Shown here piece after piece: positions 21,199 through 32,103 of a stretch of 64,000 nt of DNA. The notes under the pieces are model-generated. The model did no database searches. It was not told the DNA's origin and saw nothing but the letters and a program-made list of their open reading frames with translations. The DNA is from Adineta vaga. Its lineage: Eukaryota > Rotifera. The stretch covers positions 682,001 to 746,000 of the forward strand of contig CP075493.1 of NCBI GenBank assembly GCA_021613535.1, written 5' to 3'. The position numbers were made by a program, and so were the translations under genes. Every line of letters begins with the position of its first letter. The stretch's first letter is position 1.

Positions 21199-23589
21199 TT
21201 ACGACGGTGCATAACGATCAGGTGGTCGCCGTTGCCGCCGTGGGTAACGGGGTGATTGTTGAGGTGTTTGTTGTTGATCAGAAGTTGTTGGGTTGTTGTA
21301 GTTCAAAAGATCATCTGGTAAAGCATCTAAATCAATTGATTGGTTGTCTGGTTCTTGACGTAATCGAAGTTGATTTTGATGTCGCACACAAGTGTGTCCA
21401 TTTTGCAATTCAATTTGATACATCATTGAACCTATTCTTTTCTTGATAACTCCTGATTTCCATTCAAATTTTTTGTTCTGTTTGTGGTTCATCACCCAAA
21501 TTTCTTGTTCAAGATCATATTTGCTTATTTGTGTTGGTTTTGATTTTGTTAAATTTGGATGTAGTCGTGCAAGATCCGTTCGAATTGGTCTTTGAAAAAG
21601 TGCTTCAGCTGGAGCAATACCAGTTGTTGTATGAGGTGTCCAACGATAGGTTCGTAAAACATTTCGTAATGCAACTGATTTATTTGTTTGACCTGATTGT
21701 TGTTCCTTGATCATACCTTCCTTGAAAGATCTAACAAATCTTTCAGCAATTCCATTGCTAGGAGGATGGTACGGTGCTGTGGTGATACTTTGTATTCCAT
21801 ACTTGTTATAAAATTCATTCATTTCGAAACTGGTAAATGGTGGTCCATTATCCGATACCAATGTTGTCGGTGGACCTAACCAATCGATGGCTTGTTCGAG
21901 TACATTGTAAAGATTCTTTGCACTTGTATCATTTCCCATATCTGCAACAAAAGGAAATTTTGATTTTGCATCAACCATTACCAACCATTTCGAGTTCCAA
22001 AGAGGTCCAAGAAAATCCATGTGCACACGAGACCAATTATGTTCAGGTTCTGGCCATGGTTTGAAATCTTCTTTTGGTTTAGGTGCTGCTGCTGCACATA
22101 TTTTACATGACTTAGCCATGTTTTCGATATCCATTTCCATCTTTGGCCACCAGCAATGAACACGTGCTAATTGTTTCATTTTGATAACACCAAGATGTCC
22201 ACGATGAATCATTTGTATAACACGATGTCGTAATGATTTTGGTATGACTACTTGTGTATCCTTCAAGATACATCCATGTGCTACTGATAATGATTTCCGT
22301 ATTGTAAAATATGGAAAAAGATCAGGATTGTTTTTCTTTGACATTGATTTCGGCCATGTATTCAATAAAAATTTTTTAATCAGATGAAGATGTTCATCTG
22401 CAGCTACAGCTGCTTGAATTTTCTTTGAATCAACAGGACCATCTTCAATAACTTGAGCTTGAATTCGGTTGACTTGAACGGATTCATCATCAACAAATGA
22501 TTTATCTTCACCAGCAGGTAACCTTGACAAACCATCAGCATTACCATGTTGTTGTGTAGGTTTGTATCTAATCGTATAATTGTAACCCATCAATGCAATG
22601 GACCATCTTGAAAGACGATTTGCAGTTGTTATTGATATACCTTTTGCTGGATTAAAGATTGCCAGTAAAGGTCTATGATCAGTTACCAATTCGAAAGACT
22701 TTGCTGCCAGATATTGGTGGAATTTTCTTATTCCATATACGATGGAAAGTGCTTCTTTCTCTATCTGGCTGTAATTTCTTTCAGCTGGATTGAGAGTTTT
22801 CGATGCGTGTGCGATGGGTTTTTCAGTTCCATCGGCGTATCTGTGCATCAATACAGCTCCAATTCCATAACTGCTTGCATCTGTTGCGAGAATTAATGGG
22901 AGTTTTTGATCGAAGTGCACCAGCATAGTTGTTTCTTCCAATTGCTTTTTTAAGGTGTCAAAAGCTTTTTGACATGAACTATCCCATTTCCATTTTACAT
23001 TGTTTTGTCTTAATCGATTCAATGGAGCACAAAGATGCGAGAAATTTGCAATGAATTTCCCATAATAGTTAATTTTTCCGATGAAAGCTTCAACTTGTTT
23101 CACATCAGTTGGTGTTGGTAAATTTTTAATTGCTACAACTCGAGTAGGATCGGGTTGTTTACCACTTGAATTGATTATATAACCAAGATAGACCACTTCA
23201 TCTTGGAAAAATGAACACTTTTCCATGTTACACCGAAGACCAAAATCGGCCAGTTTTGCCAAAACCAAATCCAATGTTACCAAATGTTCTTTTTCATCTT
23301 TTCCAGTGATTAATATGTCGTCTAAGTATGCTATACTGTTTGGCACACCAGCAAGAACTTGATCAACTATGCGCTGGAAGATCGCAGGCGCATTTGAGAT
23401 GCCAAAAGGCATCCGATTGTACTTGAACAGGCCCAATGGTGTGTTTATAACCACCAATTCTTTGCTGCTGTCATCGAGTTCGACTTGAAGATATGCATCT
23501 GTCAAGTCTAATTTTGTAAATTTTTCACCATTATTGAGTCGGGTAAGAAGTTCATCAATTGGTGGTATAGGATGTTGATCCACGAGCAT
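21199..23589 (-). CDS. pol: Retrotransposon pol: reverse transcriptase, RNase H, integrase
   Basis: The 796-codon frame lacks the first strand of reverse transcriptase, which is encoded in another frame upstream (see the frameshift finding). It contains the RT core with FTKLDLTDAYLQV and YLDDILI, RNase H with ATDASSYGIGAVL and the TDHRPL motif, and the HHCC zinc finger of integrase (HRGHLG to CKIC). The integrase core has D at HMDFLGP, D at SDNGPPFTS and E in SNGIAERFVRSFK. The tail is rich in Gln, Pro and Arg. All catalytic residues appear present. Confidence 0.9.
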   Translation of the reverse strand: MLVDQHPIPPIDELLTRLNNGEKFTKLDLTDAYLQVELDDSSKELVVINTPLGLFKYNRMPFGISNAPAIFQRIVDQVLAGVPNSIAYLDDILITGKDEKEHLVTLDLVLAKLADFGLRCNMEKCSFFQDEVVYLGYIINSSGKQPDPTRVVAIKNLPTPTDVKQVEAFIGKINYYGKFIANFSHLCAPLNRLRQNNVKWKWDSSCQKAFDTLKKQLEETTMLVHFDQKLPLILATDASSYGIGAVLMHRYADGTEKPIAHASKTLNPAERNYSQIEKEALSIVYGIRKFHQYLAAKSFELVTDHRPLLAIFNPAKGISITTANRLSRWSIALMGYNYTIRYKPTQQHGNADGLSRLPAGEDKSFVDDESVQVNRIQAQVIEDGPVDSKKIQAAVAADEHLHLIKKFLLNTWPKSMSKKNNPDLFPYFTIRKSLSVAHGCILKDTQVVIPKSLRHRVIQMIHRGHLGVIKMKQLARVHCWWPKMEMDIENMAKSCKICAAAAPKPKEDFKPWPEPEHNWSRVHMDFLGPLWNSKWLVMVDAKSKFPFVADMGNDTSAKNLYNVLEQAIDWLGPPTTLVSDNGPPFTSFEMNEFYNKYGIQSITTAPYHPPSNGIAERFVRSFKEGMIKEQQSGQTNKSVALRNVLRTYRWTPHTTTGIAPAEALFQRPIRTDLARLHPNLTKSKPTQISKYDLEQEIWVMNHKQNKKFEWKSGVIKKRIGSMMYQIELQNGHTCVRHQNQLRLRQEPDNQSIDLDALPDDLLNYNNPTTSDQQQTPQQSPRYPRRQRRPPDRYAPS

Positions 23590-23603
23590 TTGTGAATTGA
23601 TGG

Positions 23604-25112
23604 TTACCTTGAAATCTCCGCAGATGCGGATTTTCCTGAAGGTTTACGAACTGGAACTATTGGTGCTGCCCATTGTGAAATGTCAATTTTCTCCAAAATT
23701 CCATTTGTTACATTTCTTTGTATTTCTTCCTTCACTCCATCTAAATATGCGAATGGTAAAGGACGTGGTTTGAAGAATTTCGGTACAGCATTGGGAACCA
23801 GTTGTATATGTGCTTTGACTTTTGTACAATGACCTAAGTCCTTGTTGAATACTTGTTTGTGCTTGTTCAGGATCTCGTTCAGTTTCACCTGACTATACAC
23901 CTTGTTCACCTGTTGACTTGTGCCGTTTGTACCATAAAGCAATCCATTCAAATCTATTTTCATTGATGAAATCCATCGAAGACCAAGAAGCGGTGTTCTT
24001 GTTCGTTTGATTACCACCATTGTGAGATTGAAAACTTGTTTGTTATAGTGTACATGGACATCACATTCACCTTGAATATCCAGTTGTTTACCACTATAAC
24101 ATTCTAGTTTCAATGAAGTTGTACGAATTGTTGGTGAACCAAGTTGTTTCCAATCATTTGTACTAATAATTGTATGATCAGAACCTGTATCTACATCAAG
24201 AGTAAAATCTTGACCATTTATCCGAAGTGACATTGACAATTGTGTCGAGTTGGATTTGTTCCATTTCACACGTTTCAACTGGTGCGTGGTTGAATTTTGT
24301 TTTGGTATATACTTTCCATTCTTCTTCTTCTGACATACTCGTTCCAAATGACCAGTTCTTTTGCAGAAATTACAAGTAAATGTACGATATTTGCATTCAC
24401 TACGTGGATGCGCTGTTGATCCACATGATTGGCAAGAATCAGATGTGGTTGCTGAAGATGATTTTCCATTCGGGGATGGATATTGACTTGTTGATTTCTT
24501 CTGTTGTAACTTGGCCACTATTGGAAGATTTGTATTGTTCGATGTATTGAATTGTCGGACGTCTTGTTCAAGACGTTCTGCTACTTGTATAATTCTTTCA
24601 GCAGCAGCAAGATCAGGATCCTCTTCCTTGAGAAGAGCTTGTCTTATTTTTGGATTGTTCACTCCAATAACATAGGCATCTCGCAATGCACGATCTTGAG
24701 GACGATCTTTTAATTTTGATGAATTAAAACCACAATGACGCATTTTTTCACAAAGTTCGGCTTTCCATTCGGAAAATGGTTGACCTGGTTTTTGATGACA
24801 TGAATAAAATTCATACGTTGCTGTCATAATATTTCTTGTTGCATCATAATGTGAATCTAATTTTTTAATTAGATCAACGAATTTAACATATTCATCGGTC
24901 AGGAGAGCAGGTGCCATTAATGATTCTAACAAACCATAAGTTGAATCACCAACTGACCATAGGAATAAAGCTTTCTTATCGTCATTGTCAACGATCTTGT
25001 TGGCTCTGAAATAGAAGTTAATTCTATCCCGGTATGATTGCCATGTTGAGTTTCGATGATCAAATGAGTGAAGTGCTGGAATTGTTGAGAAATTCGTTGC
25101 TGCTGTTGTCAT
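23604..25112 (-). CDS. gag: Retrotransposon gag-protease
   Basis: 502 codons. The N-terminal part is a gag-like helical region (WQSYRDRINFYFRAN). Two CX2CX4HX4C zinc knuckles follow (CQSCGSTAHPRSEC, CNFCKRTGHLERVC), then the aspartic protease motif LDVDTGSDHTIIS. The frame runs into the start of reverse transcriptase (KPSGK) and then leaves it through a one-base shift, ending at 23604. The stop therefore falls inside the RT domain, not between genes. Confidence 0.9.
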   Translation of the reverse strand: MTTAATNFSTIPALHSFDHRNSTWQSYRDRINFYFRANKIVDNDDKKALFLWSVGDSTYGLLESLMAPALLTDEYVKFVDLIKKLDSHYDATRNIMTATYEFYSCHQKPGQPFSEWKAELCEKMRHCGFNSSKLKDRPQDRALRDAYVIGVNNPKIRQALLKEEDPDLAAAERIIQVAERLEQDVRQFNTSNNTNLPIVAKLQQKKSTSQYPSPNGKSSSATTSDSCQSCGSTAHPRSECKYRTFTCNFCKRTGHLERVCQKKKNGKYIPKQNSTTHQLKRVKWNKSNSTQLSMSLRINGQDFTLDVDTGSDHTIISTNDWKQLGSPTIRTTSLKLECYSGKQLDIQGECDVHVHYNKQVFNLTMVVIKRTRTPLLGLRWISSMKIDLNGLLYGTNGTSQQVNKVYSQVKLNEILNKHKQVFNKDLGHCTKVKAHIQLVPNAVPKFFKPRPLPFAYLDGVKEEIQRNVTNGILEKIDISQWAAPIVPVRKPSGKSASAEISR

Positions 25113-25160
25113 TGTAATTATTTGCTTGTCAGAATAAACGTAGTTGTTGAAAAAAAATAT

Positions 25161-25172
25161 ATCTCGTCGCCA
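25161..25172 (-). other. Primer-binding site
   Basis: TGGCGACGAGAT starts two bases after the 5' LTR in the element's sense. TGG pairs with the CCA end of a tRNA. The exact tRNA was not identified. Confidence 0.7.
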
Positions 25173-25174
25173 AT

Positions 25175-25503
25175 TGTAAGTTTTCTTGTTGTATAACTTC
25201 GTGAGTTCTGTTTATTCGTTAACAAGGTGAAAATAATAACAATAAGAAAGTAGGAAGAGAAAGATAAGAGAGATAAGAGAGAAGATAAGAACAGATGGCG
25301 TAGGTGTTTGTATGCGTCCATATGAAAATACATGCGCGTATTTATACTGGTCAGTTTCCATGACTCATGTCATCATGCGTCATGATTACATGATGCAAGA
25401 GATAGAAGATATCATATACATCTGACATCATGAGTCATGATAACATATGAACATTTGACATGTGTCATATGATTGAACTGATGCAATGTTTTTCATATTA
25501 ACA
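25175..25503 (-). repeat. 5' LTR of the retrotransposon
   Basis: Copy of 20852-21180. TATAC follows at 25504-25508 as target duplication. Confidence 0.93.
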
Positions 25504-25699
25504 TATACCACAGAAGCGTTCTAGCGATTTAGAAAATATATTTGACGAAAAAAACTAATAGTGACAATCTTAAATATTCTGAAGATGTGTTTTCAACCTT
25601 TTAGTAAAAGAAAGACTTTTCTATAAGGTTTTTGAATGTCATAGATTCATCCTCATAAGAAAATTTTTATTGAAAAGGAAGTCTGAATAGAACTTTCAA

Positions 25700-26661
25700 A
25701 TGACTAAAGTAAATCAAGTTCTAACGGAACAAATCTTAGATCCTATAACGTTACCACAAACAAACAATCTTCCAGTAATATCTTCAGCACCAGTGCGAGT
25801 ATTACCAAAATATTTGGCTGATTTTAAACAATATGTCGATTCGAAATTCTGTTACTATGCTGCACCTTTAGTTGATGCTGAGATGGTCAATGTTCAACAG
25901 AAAGTAGCATATCAATGTCATATGAAAATACTTGTGGAAGAAAGAAACATTGTTTGGAAGTCGTACACTAGGTGAGTGATCGAAGTTTAAATCATTTTAA
26001 GAATAAAGTTTTTGATTCAATTATTTCGTTATCTTGAAAATATTTTTTACTCAAAGACGACTGGTCGAGTCAACAGTACGTGAAGGTCAAGGAATGGCTA
26101 ATAGGTGGGATTATGAATTTGCTCTGCCATTGTCGGATGGGACATCAAGACAAAAGCAAAACTTACCTGAGGGTAACTATCTCACTAGATGCTCGCATTG
26201 TCGAGGAAAATGTGTTGTTACCTGTACGAATAGTGTGTGTAATGGACGTGGTACAGTAGAGTACAAAAAAGGAATCTTATCTGATCGTTCATTTCATACC
26301 TGATATCTTTTTTCTTTCCAGGGCTGATACACAAATCTGTAATGAATGTCATGGTGAAGGCAAAATACGTTGTTCTCCTTGTAAAGGTTTAGGTGGGTTT
26401 CTTCATTCCCCTACATTAGTGGTGAAATGGCATACACGTAAATCGTCAAAATTCATATCTGCCGAAGAGAAGAATTCGTAAAGGAGCGCGAACAATTTTC
26501 TGGTCTGCACATATAGTACCATGGTCAAAAGGATCATCCATATCAAATGCTGTCGATTCGATCAATGATAAAAGCTATTTATGAAAATGATTATCCATTA
26601 AATTGTTGTGGTTGTTTTGGAGATAAAACTGCTTGTTATTCGTGTTGTTGTTGTACCATTC
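25700..26661 (+). pseudogene. SSUH2-like zinc-binding protein, decayed 3' end
   Basis: The gene resembles SSUH2 homologues, which carry DnaJ-like CXXCXG repeats. Exon 1 is 25700-25971. Exon 2 begins at about 26056 (TRRLVESTVREGQGMANR). A donor near 26258 joins to exon 3 at 26323 in frame. CXXC pairs are visible: CSHCRGK, CTNSVCNGRG, CNECHGEG, CSPCKGLG. Conserved LVVKWHT and FWSAHIVPWSKGSS follow, but in two different frames with a break near 26465 and another near 26560. A Cys-rich tail ends at 26661. The exons before the breaks look intact, so decay is recent or confined to the 3' end. Confidence 0.7.
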
Positions 26662-26868
26662 TCTAATATTAATGGTTAATATAATCTCCTATTATTGATT
26701 CTTTTCATTTCTATAAATCAAAGACAAGTTTTTTTCAATAAAGTAAAATGATTTGTGCTTGAAATCATCTGATATCTTGAGAGAAACAGTGAGGATGAGG
26801 ATGGATGTTGATGAGAGAAATATATTTGCACATCAATCTCATTCACGCTCTCAAGAAAAAAATTAAAC

Positions 26869-28534
26869 TTAAAAGATTATTAGATCATCTGTGTTCGTTA
26901 TTTGATTATTTTTTAATACTGATGAATTGTTTTGAAATTCATTTGTATCCAATGAATCTTCCCACCATATCAAATCACTGTCATCTAGTTGTATATCGAG
27001 TTCATTACTTGAAGATAAAATATTATCTGATAACCGTTGATTGGTCACAAAAAGACATCTATAAAAGAGAAAAAAATAGAATATTATTTTAAAAGAAAGA
27101 ATCAATGTATTTACATATTCAGAATTAATGGAATGAGGGAAAGTCCAGCAGCTAATAGAAAAGTGAAATATGGTAAATCGATAACAGTTAATTCATAGAT
27201 CCAATTGAAAAATGCACTACCCAATATTGAACAAGTTGTATATATAACAGCAATCAATGTAAATGCTGTGCTATATTCATTTGGTTTTAACCATTTTGAC
27301 ATCATTGACCATGTTAATGAACTTTGATAATCTACAAATGGTACAATCAATAAGGTGATATATAATTGCCAATTTTGTCGTGCAAAAGCAAATCCAATTG
27401 CCAATCCAAAAAAGCAAATATGACTAAATACACAAATAATTGCATCATTAGCACCAAAATGTGTTAATAGTTTCATTCCAAGAACACTTAAAATTGCACT
27501 GGAAATTGAAATTAAAGCATTGTAATTACCAATTTGTGTCGATGACCAATTGAAAGGAATGTCAAATAAATACCAAAGTAAAATCGACCAAATCGCAGTA
27601 TATGCCAATGAATAGAAAACATAGGAGAAAATAGTTAATAAAAGATTAATTGATTTCTTTTTCGATCGACCATAAAAACAATTCTTCAATTTCATTTTCG
27701 AACAACAACAACAACATGAATCTTTTATTTTAATATCATTATATAATTCTATCGATGATAATAATGTTGAATTAGTTCTATCGAGTATAGGATGATGAGA
27801 AGAATATTTGAAAAAGAAAATAACAATAAATATTGATAATAATTGTAATATAATTGAAAAGAAAAGTAAATCAGTAAAACCACGCCAAGTAATATAATAA
27901 CCAATAATAAAATTTCCAATTGCTGTTAAAGCTGTTGTCATTGCTTCGAAGAAAACAAAACAAGTTGATCGATTATTTTCTTTCGTACAATCGGTAATAG
28001 ATAAATTTAAAATAAGATCTAATTAAAACAAAAATCAAATAAATTTAATTAATAATAATAAAATTTCTTACGAAGTGTTCCATCAGCACCAGTTAAACCA
28101 AGAATAAAAGCAGCAATATACCACCAATAAGTTTTTAATTGAAAATAAATAATTAATAACCAAATAAAAAGTTGAATCGATAAACCAATCATTGGTAAAA
28201 TCAAAACAAATCTTCGACCTAATTTTGTTACATATAAACCTAATAGACAAGTCATAATAATCATTGGTATACTACTCCATAATTCTCTTTTCGAATATAA
28301 ATCAGCTGATTGTTGTTGTGCCCATTCATCTGCATTATTTTCATTATAAACAAATGAATCATTCGTGAAATTTAATGTTATATTCAAATTTAATGAATAA
28401 ATTTGTAAATAAAATAAATAAACATATTGTCCAATAGTTGATATAACACAATTAGATAACGTTTGAAGACATAAAATACTTCCAATAGCATAAATATTAA
28501 CATTCGACATGTTATAATAGTACATCAATGACAA
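26869..28534 (-). CDS. SLC46-like major facilitator transporter, 518 aa
   Basis: Multi-pass membrane transporter of the proton-coupled folate transporter (SLC46) type. Exons 28072-28534, 27115-28018 and 26869-27058 join in correct phase (463, 904 and 190 nt). The segment between helices 2 and 3 shows LGRRFVLILPMIGLS, followed by FILGLTGADGT, the SLC46-type arrangement. About ten further hydrophobic stretches follow. An early extracellular loop contains N-glycosylation sequons. The last exon is an acidic, Asn- and Ser-rich cytosolic tail. Substrate unknown; solute or folate-like transport is the family expectation. Two start codons, at residues 1 and 9, are possible. Confidence 0.8.
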
Positions 28535-29171
28535 ACAAAATTAAAAAAGTACATTCAGGTTAGTTTTTTTTTCTTCTCTTCTGTTCTGTGTGAAGAAGAA
28601 GAAAAACAATAATCATTTTCAAACGATGTGAGGCATGAAAATACACAAAATGAGAAAATATTTCTATTTATTTCAAAATACTATAATTCTTCTACTCGTT
28701 TATGTTATCTAGTCCATGAAATAGCTGATTCCTCCTTTCCTTCATATGTTTGCGAAGACAAGTTATCTACACAACACACACGCAATATGAACAGAAGACA
28801 AACGTCCATTTTCTTGTCCTTTTTTCTCGGCTTTTAGAAGTTCTATTACCAGAAGACAAAGAATTTCAAGAATACTAGTGAACTCTATCCTATGTGGTGT
28901 CGCTAATTTCTAATAGAAATTCAATTATATAGAATTATACATTCGTTAATATTATTTTTTTGATTCTTCTAATAACAAAATTTTGAGATTTAAGAAAACT
29001 AATTTGACTTGTGATTGAATGAGAAAAATGATTATGTATAATAAAGTACTCAAGATGAGAAAAACAAAGAACGGAAAAAAATAGTAGAGAGAGAGAGATA
29101 GGATTGTCGATCATTTGGTGATCGTCTTCAGAACGAAAGAAAGCAAAACAACATTCTATTTCGAGAATACA
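28535..29171. other. Intergenic region between divergent genes
   Basis: Lies between the 5' ends of the SLC46-like gene and the SDR gene, so it probably carries both promoters. A 69-codon plus frame at 28628-28837 has no recognisable character. A GA run precedes the SDR start. Confidence 0.45.
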
Positions 29172-29927
29172 ATGGGAAAATTAGATGGAAAAATAGCATT
29201 GATTACTGGTGGATCAGAAGGAATTGGTTTTGCAACAGCACAACGTTTTATTATAGAAGGTGTTGAACATGTTTTTATTACGGGACGACGACAAGAAAAA
29301 CTTGATGAAGCAGTGAAAAAAATTGGATCAAATAAAATAACAGCTATACAAGGTGATGCATCAAATATGGATCATCTCGATAAATTATTTGAGATTATTC
29401 GTAAGGAAAAAGGTCGTTTAGATATTATTTTTGCAAATGCAGCAAGTTGTTCATTTGCATTGTTTGGTACAATTTCAGAAAAACATTTTGATAATGAATT
29501 TAATACGAATGTTAAAGGAGTTTTCTTTACAGTTCAAAAAGCATTACCACTTTTAGTTGATGGAGCTTCTGTTATTCTTAATGGATCAAATTCTTCAAAT
29601 AAAGGTGATCCGGAATTAACTGTTTATTGTGCAACAAAAGCTGCTTTACGTTCATTTGCTCGTTGTATGACTGTGGATTTAAAAGAACGAAAAATTCGAG
29701 TTAATACATTAAGCCCAGGTGCAATTGATACACCTCTTTTAAGAACAATGGGTGGAAATGAACAAGAAATAGAAAAGAATCTTTTAATGTGGCAAGCAGC
29801 AACACCAATGAATCGTCTTGGAACACCTGATGAAGTTGCTAAAGCTGTCGTTTTTCTCGCCTCAGATGATAGTAGTTATATTACTGGTATTGAATTATTT
29901 GTTGATGGAGGTTTATCACAAATTTAA
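29172..29927 (+). CDS. Short-chain dehydrogenase/reductase, bacterial type
   Basis: NAD(P)-dependent oxidoreductase of 251 aa, the classical SDR length. The cofactor motif TGGSEGIG is at residues 12-19, a diverged NAAS (usual NNAG) at 89-92, catalytic Asn at about 113, Ser near 139, and YCATK with Tyr152 and Lys156. The C-terminus GIELFVDGGLSQI is typical. An upstream in-frame ATG at 29115 would add 19 unrelated residues; the ATG at 29172 begins the conserved MGKLDGKIALIT, so I chose it. The gene is intronless and closely resembles bacterial SDRs, suggesting acquisition (inference). Confidence 0.9.
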   Translation: MGKLDGKIALITGGSEGIGFATAQRFIIEGVEHVFITGRRQEKLDEAVKKIGSNKITAIQGDASNMDHLDKLFEIIRKEKGRLDIIFANAASCSFALFGTISEKHFDNEFNTNVKGVFFTVQKALPLLVDGASVILNGSNSSNKGDPELTVYCATKAALRSFARCMTVDLKERKIRVNTLSPGAIDTPLLRTMGGNEQEIEKNLLMWQAATPMNRLGTPDEVAKAVVFLASDDSSYITGIELFVDGGLSQI

Positions 29928-30000
29928 TTTATCTCTCTTAAACGTATAATAGAATTCGATGTCATTTATTTATCTTTATTAAAATAAAAACATATTCATA

Positions 30001-31275
30001 TTAATCATCATCTTCACTTTCACTATTTTCTTCATTATCAATTGATGTTGGTAAAATGATCAGTTTTAAGTCTGGACTACCACGAAAAGAAGAAAATTCT
30101 TGAATTTCACGATATAAAGTTGATAGAAGTGTTCGTGCTTCTAAAATTGAATTTTGTAAATGAGATGATGGTGATTGTTGAAAATCATTTGAAAATGGAA
30201 ATTTAAATGCAAGAACATTGTAAACAGCTGTTGCAGTATTATTTGGTAAATTAGAAAAACCTTGTCGACCACTTGTAAAATGATACATTCCACCACGTAA
30301 ACGTAATACAAGATGTAAAGTAGTCTCTCTGTCTATAGAATAATCTGAAAGTACTTTACCATCTTCTAATTGAATACTACGATTTATAAGACGTTGTTGA
30401 TCGGGAGGAACTCCTTCTTTGTCTTGAATTAATTCTCTAACAGTAGATATATCCATTTCTGAATTGACATTTAACGTAAGAACTTTTCCAGTTAAAGTTT
30501 TTATAATTAGTTGAAAATATGAAACATTTGAATGAATATCAGAATCCTTGAAAAAGAAATAGGAAATATTTATTTAAAAAGAAAGAAGAAAGGTTTCGTT
30601 TACATTTTTATTGATTCTTTTGATCATAAGAATCCAATTCTTTTGATATAATTCTGTTAATAAGATTGTATCTTCTAATTTTATTGATTTTCCTTCAATC
30701 CAATTCTTTTCATTTGGTCTTATATTTCCATCAATTTCACATCTTTTCAATTGAATATCATCAAAATTTCGTTCTTCTTTTAATTTCATTTTAATTTTAT
30801 TCATATTATCAGTTAGAAGAACATTTAATGTAATCTTTCCTGGTAACAAATCTTCATAATATCCAATCCATAGAATAATTTCTACATATATAACAAATAC
30901 ACATTCATGATCAAATTTTGAAACAGTTGATTTTAATTCACATTCATTTAATGATGAAATATTCTTGTCTTTTATTATTCCAATTTTAATCAAGTCTTGT
31001 AAATATTTAGGTACATAATCTTTTTTATATTTTCGAAGTATTTTTTCGATTAATTCATGTTCCATGTATTTCTTAGTTGTTCGATTTCCATATGGATCAA
31101 TAAATATGAATGAACGAGATTTGATTTCATTTTCAACTTGTTTCTCAATTTCATATCGACTAGAAAGAATATTTTCCATTTGAATCATTTGATTTTGAAG
31201 ATTTTGAACTTGCGATACTAAATCTTCGTAAACAAATGATGTTGGCATATTTGGAATTACTGCACTAGTTGCCAT
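30001..31275 (-). CDS. Ubiquitin-domain protein with LRLRGG and a C-terminal extension, 405 aa
   Basis: Exon 1 (30604-31275) and exon 2 (30001-30546) join in phase 0. A splice acceptor just upstream (TTTCTTTTAG) suggests a 5' UTR intron, hence the start at MATSAV. Residues about 20-45 look coiled-coil and 45-224 contain a poorly conserved region that may itself have a ubiquitin fold. Residues 235-310 are clearly ubiquitin-like ([33 protein letters not shown]). Lys48 and Lys63 equivalents are replaced; Lys6, Lys11 and Lys33 remain. After GG a 95-residue tail follows, starting MYHFTSGRQ and ending in an acidic run. Role unknown; cleavage after GG is possible but unproven. Confidence 0.75.
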
Positions 31276-32103
31276 TTGGTGGATATCTAAAAGAAATTTC
31301 ATGACTTAATTTCATTTTAACGAACGATATTCACTCGAATTGATTCATTTAACAAAATGACTCAAATTCGACTATAATGATACTTTTTATTATATATCGA
31401 TTCATAGAAATCGTTGACTTATTCAGTATTTTTTAACCTATAATTTCGTAGATATGAAGTAAATAAAAAATATAGTTATATAGTTACTATTAATGTAGAA
31501 AGAAGACGAAAAAACCAAGTTACGATATGCAATCAAATGAGTAATGGGTAAAAACAATGTTTTATATATAGTATAAATAGTTACATGTATCTTATAAAAT
31601 AACGTCATCATTACATTTACAGAAAGAAAGGATGTGCGTCGTGGTGTTTGTGATGTATAAGGTAGAGTCCTTTACACAAGGACTTTTCCATATACATTCT
31701 ATATGTGTTTTCCTTTCGTTCTTGTTTTTTTCCTATACATGCACATGAATGAGTTGCAACTTTATTGTACGATTGGTTTTTCGACGTGTTTTGTTTATAA
31801 CTCCAATTCTCGTTGACCGATTTAAACTTTTTCATTTTTTTCTACTTCTTACCTCATATTCGTACTGCCATTTAATTTTCAAGTCTGTCCTTTGCACACT
31901 CGTGGAGATATTCGCATTAGAGAACAAAAAAGAAACATTTTTGGATGACTCATCCAAACTGAAACTGATTTTTCGAGCAAGAAAAGAGAAAGTAAATAGC
32001 ACGTTTTGCAGAGCAACTTTCAGGCTATCGAAACATATGATTCATAAATTCATTTTATTTTATTTTTGTGATCGCTTATGGAGATAATACTTTTACGCAC
32101 ACA

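Larger units (their letters stand above)
20852..25503 (-). mobile_element. Full-length Ty3/gypsy LTR retrotransposon, Mag-like
   Basis: 4652 bp, transcribed on the minus strand. Two 329-bp LTRs look identical by eye, begin TGTTAATATG and end CTTACA in the element's sense. TATAC flanks both sides (20847-20851 and 25504-25508). A primer-binding site and polypurine tract are in place, and gag-protease and pol frames follow in order. No envelope frame exists. Lineage is inferred from the two zinc knuckles and the RT-RNaseH-integrase order and motifs. Matching LTRs mean a recent insertion. Confidence 0.93.

Noticed and set aside
23590-23640. Programmed frameshift between gag and pol
   Set aside because: The shift falls inside the RT domain rather than at a gene boundary and no clear slippery heptamer plus stem is visible; a deletion or sequence error is more likely.
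31749-32087. 112-codon plus-strand frame
   Set aside because: Overlaps an equally long antisense frame, lies in repeat-rich DNA and has no recognisable motif.
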